A stretch of DNA of 44,988 nt from Bacteroidales bacterium (GCA_014800685.1 JAAVFQ010000025.1:1-44988), one strand, 5' to 3'; positions 1 through 8,161 are shown, counted from the stretch's first letter. Translations and numbers: made by a program. Notes: generated from the sequence alone by a model not told the origin.

Positions 1-211
1 ACGGACGGCTTTTAAGATAATATCCCTCAGGGCACCAGGCTACGCGGCTTTCTACCGGGAAGTCCGGAGGAAGGGGGAAGGTCTTTTGGGGATTGAGACG
101 TATAGAGACTTCAGGGGCTTCATCAAGCGCCTCAATCAGCGCGACACTCTCCTCTTCTCCGAGAAGGCCGCGCATCTCTTCCTTAAACCCCTCTTGCAGT
201 TCTTGTGTCAT
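1..211 (-). CDS. RsmF/NOL1-NOP2-Sun-type rRNA m5C methyltransferase, N-terminal fragment (runs off window)
   Basis: Read on the minus strand, an ATG at 211-209 opens a frame that continues to the window edge, giving about 70 residues. The segment contains LLGEEE, SIRLNPQK and VAWCPEGYYL, which resemble the N-terminal substrate-binding part of RsmF-like tRNA/rRNA cytosine-C5 methyltransferases (family knowledge). The SAM-binding and catalytic cysteine motifs lie outside the window, so activity cannot be judged. It is probably the last visible gene of an operon running from the RsmI-like gene through the metallo-hydrolase. A fragment of the interspersed TAAGTAAGT element lies just upstream of its start. 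Confidence 0.7.
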   Translation of the reverse strand, partial: MTQELQEGFKEEMRGLLGEEESVALIEALDEAPEVSIRLNPQKTFPLPPDFPVESRVAWCPEGYYLKSRP

Positions 212-214
212 CGC

Positions 215-234
215 TTAATTTTTCTCACTTACTT
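215..234 (-). repeat. 5'-end fragment of the interspersed element before the RsmF-like gene
   Basis: On the minus strand AAGTAAGTGAG followed by AAAAATTAA matches about 20 bases of the 5' arm of the 7191-7290 copy and ends 3 bases before the ATG at 211. The rest of the 134-bp gap 212-345 shows nothing else. Confidence 0.45.
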
Positions 235-345
235 CGACCATACGTATCGTTAAAACCGGAATACTTCCGTGTCTTAGAGTGTGTTTACTTTTATTGATCT
301 ATTTACTGGTTGATAATTCGGTTGGATGTAAACGCACTCTCAGAT

Positions 346-1284
346 TCATGTGCGGAACACGAATAGCGGAGTGCCCTCAAACCTTGGGAGCGCGCAAATG
401 TGTATGTCGGAGTTTCTGTCGGTTACGGAATTGGAGGCATCGCCCACAGTCACCCCCCTCTTCTCCAGCGCCGAGCGCACGCACGAGAGGGCGATTTCAG
501 GGCGGTTATTGTCTTTAGAGAGATGGCATAGGAAAACATTTCTTAGTGCCGGAGTGTATATGCGGCTGAGGAAAGCGGCCGTGACCTCATTGTCCAGATG
601 CCCCCTTTCTGTCTGTATTCTCGCTTTCAGGTGTTCGGGATAGGAGCCGTTGAGGAGCATGCGGAGGTCATAATTGGCCTCTATGACGAGATAGTTGGCT
701 CTTGACATATAATATTCAGCTCTGGCGGGAATGGCTCCCAGGTCGGTGGCCAGCACGAAGTTGACTCCGTTATAGGATATGGAATAGCCTACATTGTCGG
801 AGCCGTCATGAGGCACCTCGAAAGCCGTAATCTCAAAGTCGAGCACCCGGAAAGGTATCTCTTTGAATATGGGATTGTGAAACTCTTTGATTCTTTTCGA
901 GATGGAATGGCGGCGCAGTATACCGAGGAGAACACGGTTTGTGCAGTAAAGGCGTAGATTTTTATTGGTGCGAAGGAGCTTGTAGACGTATTTTATATGG
1001 TCAGTATGATCGTGAGTGAGCAGAATGGCCTTAACATTTGACATCGGGATGCTGTTTTCAGCCAATATGCGCTCTACATCAGCGTCATTGACCCCGGCAT
1101 CAATAATCACTCCGCCACGCCGGGTGCCTATATAGCAGCTGTTGCCACTGGAACCTGAGCCGAAGGAGAGATAGTAGAGTCTATTGTCATCAGACAATTC
1201 CTCGGCGGGAGGAGTGGAGCCTCCGGTGTTCTCGAAATCTATGGCAAACTGGCCGGGAAGATCGCGAAGTGTACGTTTTGCCAT
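346..1284 (-). CDS. MBL-fold metallo-hydrolase, YycJ/WalJ-like
   Basis: 312 residues. The beta-lactamase-fold zinc signature THDHTDH is at about residues 90-96, preceded by the GSGSSGNSCYIG strand-loop typical of the YycJ/WalJ branch, and a late NVFLCHLSKDNN supplies a further conserved histidine. Family members are cytoplasmic metal-dependent hydrolases, some with 5'-3' exonuclease activity; the substrate here is unknown. It starts 7 bp after the RsmI-like gene and is therefore very likely cotranscribed with it. The length is slightly above the usual 265-270 residues because of a polar N-terminal extension of about 30 residues. Confidence 0.85.
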   Translation of the reverse strand: MAKRTLRDLPGQFAIDFENTGGSTPPAEELSDDNRLYYLSFGSGSSGNSCYIGTRRGGVIIDAGVNDADVERILAENSIPMSNVKAILLTHDHTDHIKYVYKLLRTNKNLRLYCTNRVLLGILRRHSISKRIKEFHNPIFKEIPFRVLDFEITAFEVPHDGSDNVGYSISYNGVNFVLATDLGAIPARAEYYMSRANYLVIEANYDLRMLLNGSYPEHLKARIQTERGHLDNEVTAAFLSRIYTPALRNVFLCHLSKDNNRPEIALSCVRSALEKRGVTVGDASNSVTDRNSDIHICALPRFEGTPLFVFRT

Positions 1285-1291
1285 ATTAGTG

Positions 1292-2008
1292 TCAAGGTTT
1301 GCTGATTAGGAATATTGCAGGGGTTTTATCCATGGCGAGGCTTCTGGAGCGCCAGCGTGCCACGGGAAGCGTAACGGCAGATTCAAGTTGCGGATCGGTG
1401 AGTCCGGAAGCCACGCTAAGCAGCGTAGAGGGACGCAGAGTGGCCACAAGAAATTCCAGAAAACGGGCATTTCTATATGGGGTCTCTATGAAAATCTGGG
1501 TCATGTCATGCTTATAGGCGCGCGCCTCCAGCTCCTTGATGACCTTCACACGCCGGTCATTCTCTATGGGGAGATAGCCGTTGAAGGCGAATCCCTGCCC
1601 GTTAAATCCGGAAGCCATAAGCGACATCAGTATCGAGCTTGGGCCTGCCAGCGGAATCACCCGCAGACCCTCTGCCTGAGCTATCCGGGCCACTTCTGCT
1701 CCCGGGTCGGCCACTCCGGGACAGCCGGCTTCGCTCATCATCCCCATAGGCTCTCCCTTGCGCAGAGGCTCAAGGAGCGTGGGGAGGATATTTCGGTCGG
1801 TATGTCCGTTCAGCTCATAGAAGGTGATGGCGTCAATGTCTATCTCGCGGTCACACTTTTTAAGAAATCTGCGTGCGGTGCGCACATTCTCTACTATAAA
1901 GTGCCGCAGTCCGCGCATGACTTCTATGTTGCCGTGGGGAATGAAATCCTCCACGGGAGCATCGCTGATAGCCACGGGAATCATGTAAAGAGCCGAATGT
2001 AATTCCAT
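1292..2008 (-). CDS. RsmI-like SAM-dependent methyltransferase (tetrapyrrole methylase fold)
   Basis: 238 residues. The central SEAGCPGVADPGAEV and the following PLAGPSSILMSLMASG match the SAM-binding loops of the RsmI (16S rRNA C1402 2'-O-methyltransferase) branch of the tetrapyrrole methylase superfamily. A second, RsmI-like subfamily of about 235 residues is common in Bacteroidota beside true RsmI, so the exact target is uncertain. It is the first gene of the rsmI-like / metallo-hydrolase / rsmF-like operon. The ATG at 2008-2006 lies only 4 bases after a perfect -7 box, so the mRNA is probably leaderless. Confidence 0.8.
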   Translation of the reverse strand: MELHSALYMIPVAISDAPVEDFIPHGNIEVMRGLRHFIVENVRTARRFLKKCDREIDIDAITFYELNGHTDRNILPTLLEPLRKGEPMGMMSEAGCPGVADPGAEVARIAQAEGLRVIPLAGPSSILMSLMASGFNGQGFAFNGYLPIENDRRVKVIKELEARAYKHDMTQIFIETPYRNARFLEFLVATLRPSTLLSVASGLTDPQLESAVTLPVARWRSRSLAMDKTPAIFLISKP

Positions 2009-2012
2009 ACCA

Positions 2013-2044
2013 CAAAGTTACAAAAAAAATCGGCCGTATGCAAA
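2013..2044 (-). promoter_or_regulatory. Bacteroidota sigma-70-type promoter of the RsmI-like operon
   Basis: On the minus strand TTTG (2044-2041), 20 bases, then TAACTTTG (2020-2013) matches the TTTG-N19-21-TAnnTTTG consensus exactly. Only TGGT separates it from the ATG, so transcription probably begins at or next to the start codon. Confidence 0.75.
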
Positions 2045-2151
2045 TATCCCATATACGCCACTGAGGACGATGCAAAAATTATTTTCTTGCTCGCCCTCAG
2101 TAGTACTCTTTTGTGAGTTGATGAGTTGATGTATGATTACATCAATTTACA

Positions 2152-2189
2152 TAAGTAAGTTTTCGAAATCAAACGATAATATGAGTTTA
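2152..2189 (-). repeat. Half copy of the TAAGTAAGT interspersed element
   Basis: On the minus strand the 3' half of the element (ATCGTTTGATTT, ending in ACTTACTTA at 2160-2152) begins at the TAA stop codon of the prenyltransferase gene. It aligns closely with the same half of the copy at 7191-7290. Confidence 0.6.
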
Positions 2190-3131
2190 GAAATAACGGA
2201 AGAGAGCGTCTTCAGGGAGTCCGAAAAAATGAAATTCTATAAACCCACTCAGAGCATAGAGCAACATATTCCAGTTGATTAAGTTCTCCCAGGGAGTATT
2301 CATCTTGCCGGTATCCTTCACTGCGTGCACTCCCAGCCAGAAGTTATATATCGTGCATATCAGTGGCACTACCATTGCCCAATATACGTTGTGGAAGTGA
2401 TAGGTGATGCAGATGTAGAGCGAAATAAAAAATATTACTGCCGAATTGCAGAAGAATACGAAAGCAGTATTCCTCTTCCCGAAGACCACGCAGAATGTGC
2501 GCTTGTCATTGTTTACATTCTCCTCGTAGGTGCGATAGTCATGAAATATCAGACTGTTGACCGCAAAGCATCCCATACAGATGCCGGCAAAGAACGCCGG
2601 AGCGAGGTCAACTATCATTCCGGGAGGGGTGCCTGTGCCATGCACAGCCTGCACGTAGGAGGTGGCTATGACGCCTAATGGCCCGAAGAAGAGGAATGTG
2701 ATGACTATATTCCAAGGGCTGCGGCAGAGGGGATAGGGGCCGGCGCTGTTGAGATAAATGGCCAGAAGAAGCAACGTGCCGAATATGCATCCCATGATGG
2801 GCGCAAAAAGGATAATGGTGAGTCCGAGGGTGAGTGTCAGGATGCCGAAGGCGCGATAAGCCTCACGCAATAGCTGCTCAAGCGAGATGTCACCATACTT
2901 CATATCGGCGATGCCACGGTCGATATTCTCACCATAACGGCATTTTTGATCGCGATAGACGTGATAGAGATTAGCCGTTATCTGGGCCACGGGAGCGAAA
3001 AGAAGACAAAGAATTGCACTTGTGGGATCCAGATTGCCTGCAAGGGTGGCACACGCACATCCCATCAGGACAGTTGCGATACTCATGGGAAGAGACCTGA
3101 GCATCATGCAGCGGATGATTGTCTTTACCAT
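2187..3131 (-). CDS. UbiA-family prenyltransferase, MenA-like
   Basis: 314 residues from the ATG at 3131. It is a polytopic membrane protein with 8-9 hydrophobic segments. The N-terminal LRSLPMSIATVLMG resembles the start of MenA (1,4-dihydroxy-2-naphthoate polyprenyltransferase, menaquinone synthesis). An early NLYHVYRDQ and a later FHDYRTYEENVNNDKRT sit where UbiA enzymes carry their two Asp-rich Mg-prenyl-diphosphate motifs; the first is degenerate. The longer GTG start at 3194 is rejected because a promoter-like TAAATTTG lies between it and the ATG. No other men gene is nearby. It could act on another aromatic or lipid acceptor. Confidence 0.65.
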   Translation of the reverse strand: MVKTIIRCMMLRSLPMSIATVLMGCACATLAGNLDPTSAILCLLFAPVAQITANLYHVYRDQKCRYGENIDRGIADMKYGDISLEQLLREAYRAFGILTLTLGLTIILFAPIMGCIFGTLLLLAIYLNSAGPYPLCRSPWNIVITFLFFGPLGVIATSYVQAVHGTGTPPGMIVDLAPAFFAGICMGCFAVNSLIFHDYRTYEENVNNDKRTFCVVFGKRNTAFVFFCNSAVIFFISLYICITYHFHNVYWAMVVPLICTIYNFWLGVHAVKDTGKMNTPWENLINWNMLLYALSGFIEFHFFGLPEDALFRYF

Positions 3132-3160
3132 AAGAAGATAATTGGGTGGATATTTGAACG

Positions 3161-3192
3161 CAAATTTAATAATTTTTTCCGTCTTTTCCAAC
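3161..3192 (-). promoter_or_regulatory. Promoter of the UbiA-family gene
   Basis: GTTG (3192-3189), 20 bases, TAAATTTG (3168-3161) on the minus strand: a perfect -7 box and three of four -33 bases. The predicted start of transcription leaves a leader of about 25 nt before the ATG at 3131. Confidence 0.5.
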
Positions 3193-3266
3193 ACTCATCT
3201 TCACATTTCTCCTTTCTATCCTTATTTTCAGCTTTTTATTGGCGAATTAAGCCCTCCGGCACTCTC

Positions 3267-3812
3267 TTATCTATACGTTATCCGGCGCGTTTCGGTGTAC
3301 GTTTCGGTGCCTGATTTCGAGGGGTCGCTGTCGGTGACTGTCTCACTCACGCGGCGTTCTGTCCAGTTGCCGTGAGCATCGCGTTTCTCATCGGAATATG
3401 TCCACACGGTCTCTCGGGTGCCTACCGGGCTGCTCAGGCGGCGTGAAGCGAGCCGGTCGCCCTCATATACATTCTCTATCCGCATGATGGCTCCATCCAC
3501 ACTCATGGTGATGACCGAAGGGCGCTCCGAAGCATCATATTCCACTTTGAGCGTCCTGACTTTTCCTCCGAGATTCATGCCGTAACCTATTGGAAGCCCG
3601 GCGTCATTATACGTCATGTAGTCATTGATGCGCTGGCCGTTATCGGCAAACTTCAATTTCTTTGCGTAGCGGGCGAGCGGATTTTTGCTCTTCACTTTCA
3701 TCTCTTTCACGTCTCCTTTCACGTCATAGAGCAGGCTTCCTTTATATTCCTGCGCCAGTGCGGAAGCGGAAACAACAGTTGCAAGAAGGAGGGCTGATAA
3801 TATCTTTTTCAT
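3267..3812 (-). CDS. Small secreted protein, paralogue of the adjacent upstream gene
   Basis: 181 residues with a clear Sec signal peptide (MKKILSALLLATVVSASALA, cleavage before QEY). The mature part begins EYKGSLLYDVKGDVKEMK and contains DEKRDAHGNWTERRVSETV, nearly identical to the same block in the next gene. The repeated LYD..G.VKE, MTYNDAG.PIGYG and DAHGNWTER patterns are reminiscent of beta-strand YD/RHS-like repeats seen in Bacteroidota exported proteins. I do not recognise a function. It starts 54 bp downstream of the paralogue's stop codon and is probably cotranscribed. Confidence 0.75.
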   Translation of the reverse strand: MKKILSALLLATVVSASALAQEYKGSLLYDVKGDVKEMKVKSKNPLARYAKKLKFADNGQRINDYMTYNDAGLPIGYGMNLGGKVRTLKVEYDASERPSVITMSVDGAIMRIENVYEGDRLASRRLSSPVGTRETVWTYSDEKRDAHGNWTERRVSETVTDSDPSKSGTETYTETRRITYR

Positions 3813-3866
3813 AAGGGGGATGCTGTTAAATTAAACATACGCTAAGCTTTTCTCGCTCACTTATCT

Positions 3867-4430
3867 TCAATGCTCCGCATCGAAGTATTCTATCTTACGG
3901 GTCTCTGTATATGAGCGAGTGGCTGATTTCGAAGGGTCGCGGTCCTTGACTGTCTCGCTCACGCGGCGTTCTGTCCAGTTGCCGTGGGCATCGCGCTTCT
4001 CATCGGAGTAGAGGCACCTTATTTCTGTCTTGCCATCTACGACATACGTGGTCTCAGCCACTCTGTCGCCCTCATAGAGATTCTTCACCGCGAGGGAGTC
4101 GCCCCCTTTCATAGGAGCGGTGAGGTCAAGCTGCTCCGGACGCTTGTCGGCATCATATTTTACGCTTAAAGAATGATTCTTGCCACGCATATTTATGCCA
4201 AACCCTATGGGATAGCCTTCGTCATCGTAGGTCATCACTTCATTCTTCCCCTGACCATTCTCCAGAAATGAAGCCGAATCATAAAGGCGAACTACGGGAT
4301 TGCTTGTACTGATCTTCACTTTTGCCACCGGCCCGTGCAGATCGTAGAGAAGCGTACCGTGGTATTTTTCTGCCCACGCGCCGCCCCAAATCAGCAATCC
4401 GGCTAACGTCAATGCCACTCTGTTTTTCAT
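3867..4430 (-). CDS. Small secreted protein, tandem paralogue
   Basis: 187 residues from the ATG at 4430-4428, giving a good signal peptide (MKNRVALTLAGLLIWGGAWA). The frame is open to 4616, but the promoter at 4523-4553 lies inside that extension, so the longer start is rejected. The mature domain shares its layout with the downstream paralogue: KYHGTLLYDLHGPVAKVK, MTYDDEGYPIGFGIN, YEGDRVA and SDEKRDAHGNWTERRVSETV. The function is unknown. The pair most likely arose by tandem duplication followed by divergence of the middle region. Confidence 0.75.
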   Translation of the reverse strand: MKNRVALTLAGLLIWGGAWAEKYHGTLLYDLHGPVAKVKISTSNPVVRLYDSASFLENGQGKNEVMTYDDEGYPIGFGINMRGKNHSLSVKYDADKRPEQLDLTAPMKGGDSLAVKNLYEGDRVAETTYVVDGKTEIRCLYSDEKRDAHGNWTERRVSETVKDRDPSKSATRSYTETRKIEYFDAEH

Positions 4431-4522
4431 ATTTTTCCTGTTTTTTAATTGTGAATACGCGGTGAAATTTTTGTGCATATAAAGATTGCCCGAAACAACA
4501 ACCTTTCCTATTTCAACTTTCG

Positions 4523-4553
4523 CAAAGTTAATAAAATCGCCCCAATTTGCAAA
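4523..4553 (-). promoter_or_regulatory. Promoter of the secreted-protein pair
   Basis: Minus strand TTTG (4553-4550), 19 bases, TAACTTTG (4530-4523): exact consensus. It predicts a leader of roughly 85-90 nt to the ATG at 4430. Confidence 0.65.
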
Positions 4554-4712
4554 ATTACAATTTGTAAAATTCAAAAATTTAGTTTTTTTAACATTTGAAC
4601 CTTTATGCAAACCCATGTGCTTGTAAAAGGAGAGTTATTTTGGGGGAAATTTCGCAGAGGGAGAAGAATCAGGCTCACCGCCTTGCATCCGATATCTCCT
4701 TAAAGACTTAAA

Positions 4713-4750
4713 GAGGGTGTGTTCAAAATGCAAAATTTTGACACACCCTC
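4713..4750. terminator. Palindromic hairpin between the YeiH-type gene and the secreted-protein pair
   Basis: GAGGGTGTG and CACACCCTC arms extend inward through TCAAAAT / ATTTTGA with one bulged base. The core TCAAAATGCA..TTTTGA is shared with the hairpin at 26325-26365. It probably acts as a terminator for the minus-strand operon ending at 4841. The rest of the 410-bp gap 4431-4840 holds a promoter (4523-4553) and an interspersed element (4769-4840). Confidence 0.55.
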
Positions 4751-4768
4751 CCGCTTTTAATTATGATT

Positions 4769-4840
4769 TAAGTACGTTCTAAAAATTAACCGATATATAT
4801 AAGATGAAAACTCTTTTCATTAATTATTCTCACTTACTTA
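4769..4840 (-). repeat. Interspersed TAAGTAAGT element, short 72-bp copy
   Basis: The ends are TAAGTACGT (4769-4777) and ACTTACTTA (4832-4840), an 8/9 inverted match. On the minus strand its 5' end directly abuts the TGA stop codon of the YeiH-type gene. Compared with the 100-bp copy at 7191-7290 it lacks the middle segment but keeps both arms, including ATATATCGGTTAATTTTTAG. Confidence 0.65.
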
Positions 4841-5848
4841 TCACATAGTATACATGATTACGAAAAGGCTTCCTGCCCCTACGAGCATCCACAGGGTAAG
4901 GGCCTGAATCATGGGCTTGATGCCTACCTGACGTATCACTTTCAGACTCAGACTCGCGCCAATGGCAAAAAGAACTACTACAAGCGCTTGCTTGGCTATC
5001 GCCACGCATCCGTGATAGATAGGGCCCATGACGCTCATTGCGCTCTCTGGAGTATAGGTGTTGATGACCATAGCCAAGACGAAGAGGAGTATGAACCAAG
5101 GTATGCTCACCTTCCCCTTCCCCTCGCCACCTTTCTGATTGCGGAAGTACCAGATGGTGAAGAAGGCTAACGGAATAATCCATAGAGCACGCGTACATTT
5201 AATGAGAGTGGCGAGCTCGCAGGCACGAGGCCCGTAGGCATCGCCGGCTCCTACCACCGAGCTTGTGTCGTGGATGGCTATCGCGGCCCATGTGCCGAAT
5301 TGCTCTTGACTGAGGCCGAAGAGATGTCCGAGCGGGGGGAAAATAAAGAGGGCTATGGCATTAAGAATAAAGATGACACCCAGAGAGACAGCCATTTCGT
5401 TCTCTTTGGCTTTCAAGACGCCTCCTACGGCCGCTATGGCGCTCCCTCCGCAGATGGCTGTGCCGGACGAGATGAGATAGCTCGTCTTGCTGTCGATACG
5501 CATATAGCGTCCGAGCAGAACGCCGGCCACCATGACCCCGACTACTGAAACGACGGTGAATACCATGCCCTCAGCGCCCGATTTCAGCGACTCCACAAGG
5601 TTCATGCCGAAACCCAGACCCACAACGGAGGCCTGAAGAAGATATTTGCTCAGCTTCTTATTGAATTTCGGACAGGGGATGCCGAAGATGAAAGCAAAAA
5701 TCAGTCCGGTGAATAGCGCTATGGGAGGCTCGATGACGGGCTTATCTTTTCCAAGAAGGAGATGGAAGGGAAAACACATGACTACGAGAAGCACCCAGTA
5801 AAGTGGGCGGGCCATGCTCTGTAAGGAGTTCTTTTTGGGATCTGCCAT
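4841..5848 (-). CDS. YeiH/YadS-family putative sulfate exporter
   Basis: 335 residues, about 10 transmembrane helices. It carries the signatures of the conserved hypothetical 698 (YeiH) family: PPIALFTGLIFAF, QASVVGLGFGMNL, SGTAICGGSAIAAVG and AIAIHDTSSVVGAG. Members are inner-membrane proteins; some are linked to sulfonate/taurine-derived sulfite or sulfate export, but most are uncharacterised. It lies downstream of the histidine kinase, separated by about 105 bp. The stop codon touches an interspersed element. Confidence 0.85.
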   Translation of the reverse strand: MADPKKNSLQSMARPLYWVLLVVMCFPFHLLLGKDKPVIEPPIALFTGLIFAFIFGIPCPKFNKKLSKYLLQASVVGLGFGMNLVESLKSGAEGMVFTVVSVVGVMVAGVLLGRYMRIDSKTSYLISSGTAICGGSAIAAVGGVLKAKENEMAVSLGVIFILNAIALFIFPPLGHLFGLSQEQFGTWAAIAIHDTSSVVGAGDAYGPRACELATLIKCTRALWIIPLAFFTIWYFRNQKGGEGKGKVSIPWFILLFVLAMVINTYTPESAMSVMGPIYHGCVAIAKQALVVVLFAIGASLSLKVIRQVGIKPMIQALTLWMLVGAGSLFVIMYTM

Positions 5849-5953
5849 ATTTTTATTTTTTAAGTACTTGAGAGTCTTGCTACAGCTATATTTATAATTA
5901 AGTAAGTGTTACAATCTGCCATCCACCGGAGATTTCTTCTTCAGGCCTGCTCT

Positions 5954-7186
5954 TTATCCTGCCACGGGAATCTCTATTCGGAAGGTAGTGCCTTTGCCGA
6001 GTTCGGATTCTTTGACAAATATACGGCCGCCGTGATAGTCATCTATAATCCTCTTAACGAGAGTAAGCCCAAGACCCCAGCCACGTTTTTTCGTGGTGAA
6101 TCCGGGCGAAAATACCGTCTTGAAGTTTTTTCGGGGTATCCCCTTTCCGGTGTCGCGTATCTCCACAAAGACGTTGTCTTTCTCTCGTCCGGTGGTAATA
6201 TCGATGCGTCCGCGACCTTCCATAGCGTCCACGGCATTCTTGGTGATGTTTTCCATCACCCACTCGAAAAGCGGAGTGGAGAGCATCACGCCGTTGTCTT
6301 CATCCGAAAAGTGCATTTCTATGTCTACTTTGCCGGAAATGCGGCTGCGCAGATATTGAAGCGAGTTTTGCACAGTCTCGTTAAGGCACTCCAGTTGCAT
6401 TTCGGGGCGCGAGCCTATTTTGGAGAATCTGTCGGCTATCGTGGAGAGGCGCTTCACGTCTTTATCTATCTCGGCGACGACCTCAGCGTCCGTGCCGCAG
6501 GCCTCAAGATATTGTGACCAGGCCATCAGGGAGGATATCGGGGTGCCGAGCTGATGGGCTGTCTCTTTCGAGAGTCCGACCCATACGCGATTTTGCTCCG
6601 CACGCTTACTATAAAGGAGCGTGAGATATATTATAAGCACCAGAAGGAGCATGACGCCAAGTTGGATATAAGGATACCAGCTGAGACGTTTCAGAAGGAT
6701 GGAGTCTTCGTAGTAGATATATTGGAAATTATTGTCGAGCAGAGCCACGGGGATAACGTGACCGTTTGACTCGGCGGCCTGAGCGGGCTTCATTCCGTTG
6801 AGTCCGCGATCGAGTCTGGACTGAAGGAACTGCCGGTTTTTTTCCGAGAGTCCGGCGACACCCACATTCCCTTCAGGCACTTTGTCGGGCAGACGGAAAT
6901 TCCTGAATTCCATCACTGTGCCTCCGGAGTCGGCTATCATCACCGGGATAGTATTATTTTGGGAAATGATTTTCAGAAGAAATTCAAAATCGCTGTTTAC
7001 TTCGGCCTGGGCAAGCCTCTCGGTGGCCGAGGCCCATACGTCCATACGCTCACGCTCCTGCCGGGCAAGCTCCTTCACCAGATTGTTAGATATCAGAAGA
7101 AAGGCCACTACCACGCAGATAGAGACGATCAGAAAGACAAGCTTCCAGATAGTTTTACTTTCATAGATAGAGAGTGGCGGTTTCAT
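5954..7186 (-). CDS. Membrane sensor histidine kinase (orphan)
   Basis: 410 residues. A transmembrane helix at about 14-34, a periplasmic sensor region at about 35-170, a second helix at about 173-193, then a coiled dimerisation segment with the H-box ETAHQLGTPISSL (phospho-acceptor His211), N-box ENITKNAVDAM (about 312-322), G1 DTGKGIP (345-351) and G2 WGLGL. There is no HAMP domain. All residues needed for autophosphorylation appear present. No response regulator is in the window, so it is an orphan kinase. The start lies 5 bp after the end of a 100-bp interspersed element. Confidence 0.9.
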   Translation of the reverse strand: MKPPLSIYESKTIWKLVFLIVSICVVVAFLLISNNLVKELARQERERMDVWASATERLAQAEVNSDFEFLLKIISQNNTIPVMIADSGGTVMEFRNFRLPDKVPEGNVGVAGLSEKNRQFLQSRLDRGLNGMKPAQAAESNGHVIPVALLDNNFQYIYYEDSILLKRLSWYPYIQLGVMLLLVLIIYLTLLYSKRAEQNRVWVGLSKETAHQLGTPISSLMAWSQYLEACGTDAEVVAEIDKDVKRLSTIADRFSKIGSRPEMQLECLNETVQNSLQYLRSRISGKVDIEMHFSDEDNGVMLSTPLFEWVMENITKNAVDAMEGRGRIDITTGREKDNVFVEIRDTGKGIPRKNFKTVFSPGFTTKKRGWGLGLTLVKRIIDDYHGGRIFVKESELGKGTTFRIEIPVAG

Positions 7187-7190
7187 TCAG

Positions 7191-7290
7191 TAAGTAAGTT
7201 CTATAAATCAAACGATATATGTGAGGTTAAAACTCTTGCACTATAAAAGCTTGTCCTTTTATATGCACATTAATTTTCCTCACTTACTTA
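7191..7290 (-). repeat. Interspersed TAAGTAAGT element, full 100-bp copy with perfect 9-bp terminal inverted repeats
   Basis: TAAGTAAGT at 7191-7199 and ACTTACTTA at 7282-7290 are exact inverted repeats. Internal GTGAGG/CCTCAC and ATATGTG/CACAT pairs would extend the hairpin. It fills the whole gap between the HAD phosphatase and the kinase and supplies the last codons and the stop of the HAD gene. It aligns along its length with the copy at 29703-29817. Confidence 0.75.
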
Positions 7291-8161
7291 ATTTTTCAGT
7301 TGAGACCGGGCGGCCGTTGTTGCGTCTGAAGTCTTCAAGGATAAATTTCGCCACGGCGTCATCTGTATTTTTCCCGATGATGACGTTGGCTTCGCTCTTC
7401 ACCTCCTCCACTGCATTTCCTACCGCGACGGCCACGTCGGCTATGCGGAGCATGGGAAGGTCATTCAGATTGTCGCCGAAGGCTACTATGCGTTCGGCGC
7501 CGGCTATCTCGGCGAGTTCGAGCACTGCTCTCGCTTTGCTGCTCCCCTCGGCAAACATCTCAAGGAGCGATACCCAGGGGCCGTATGAGTCATGATAGCA
7601 CATCACTGTGCTTCTCAGCTTTTCTCTCAGCACCGCGGCCACCTGCTCTGCACGCAGCGAGGACTGGATGGCGAAGAAGAGTATCACGTGGTCAAGGCTC
7701 TCCGGAAGCCTGTCGGGAGAGCTGAGGCTGACGTGAGCCATCTTGAAGGGGGTGTGAAGTCGCTCTTCGAGGAACTTATATTCCTCCAGATTAAGAGTGC
7801 CGGTGTGATATATATGTATCATCCCCTCCTCAAGCGTATAGATAAACGTAGGGAGACCGGCCGCCTTATATATCTCAATGGCCTTCTCCACTTCATTGCG
7901 GGCTATGTATTTTACGTTGGAATATTTGCCCGTAGCGGGATTCCAGAGCGCCGAACCTGTCATTACGGCTGTCGGAAGCTTTATATCTATCCCTTCGAGG
8001 AGGCCGGCGACAGTGGCCGGAGTGCGCGCGGTGGCTACCGTGAAGAGCGCCCCTTCGCGGATAGCCTCATTTAGCATGGATCGGGAATCAGCTGATACGC
8101 GGGAATCAGCACCGAGCAGCGTGCCGTCCATATCTGAGACGTAGAGCGTGCGGATTTTCAT
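7280..8161 (-). CDS. HAD-IIB (Cof-type) phosphatase
   Basis: 293 residues starting at MKIRTLYVSDMDGTLLG. Motif I is DMDGTLL (nucleophile and acid/base Asp), motif II ATARTP, and motif IV GDNLNDLPML; a C2B cap lies between. Cof-type HADs are cytoplasmic Mg-dependent phosphatases of sugar phosphates, pyridoxal phosphate or flavin precursors; the substrate here is unknown. The ATG overlaps the TGA of the DUF4834 gene (ATGA at 8161-8158), indicating translational coupling; the longer start at 8179 is therefore less likely. The final LSK codons and the stop lie inside an interspersed element. Confidence 0.85.
   Translation of the reverse strand: MKIRTLYVSDMDGTLLGADSRVSADSRSMLNEAIREGALFTVATARTPATVAGLLEGIDIKLPTAVMTGSALWNPATGKYSNVKYIARNEVEKAIEIYKAAGLPTFIYTLEEGMIHIYHTGTLNLEEYKFLEERLHTPFKMAHVSLSSPDRLPESLDHVILFFAIQSSLRAEQVAAVLREKLRSTVMCYHDSYGPWVSLLEMFAEGSSKARAVLELAEIAGAERIVAFGDNLNDLPMLRIADVAVAVGNAVEEVKSEANVIIGKNTDDAVAKFILEDFRRNNGRPVSTEKLSK

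Noticed and set aside
4431..4616. N-terminal extension of the secreted protein (start at 4616)
   Set aside because: It places 62 AT-rich, low-complexity residues before a good signal peptide and overlaps the promoter at 4523-4553.
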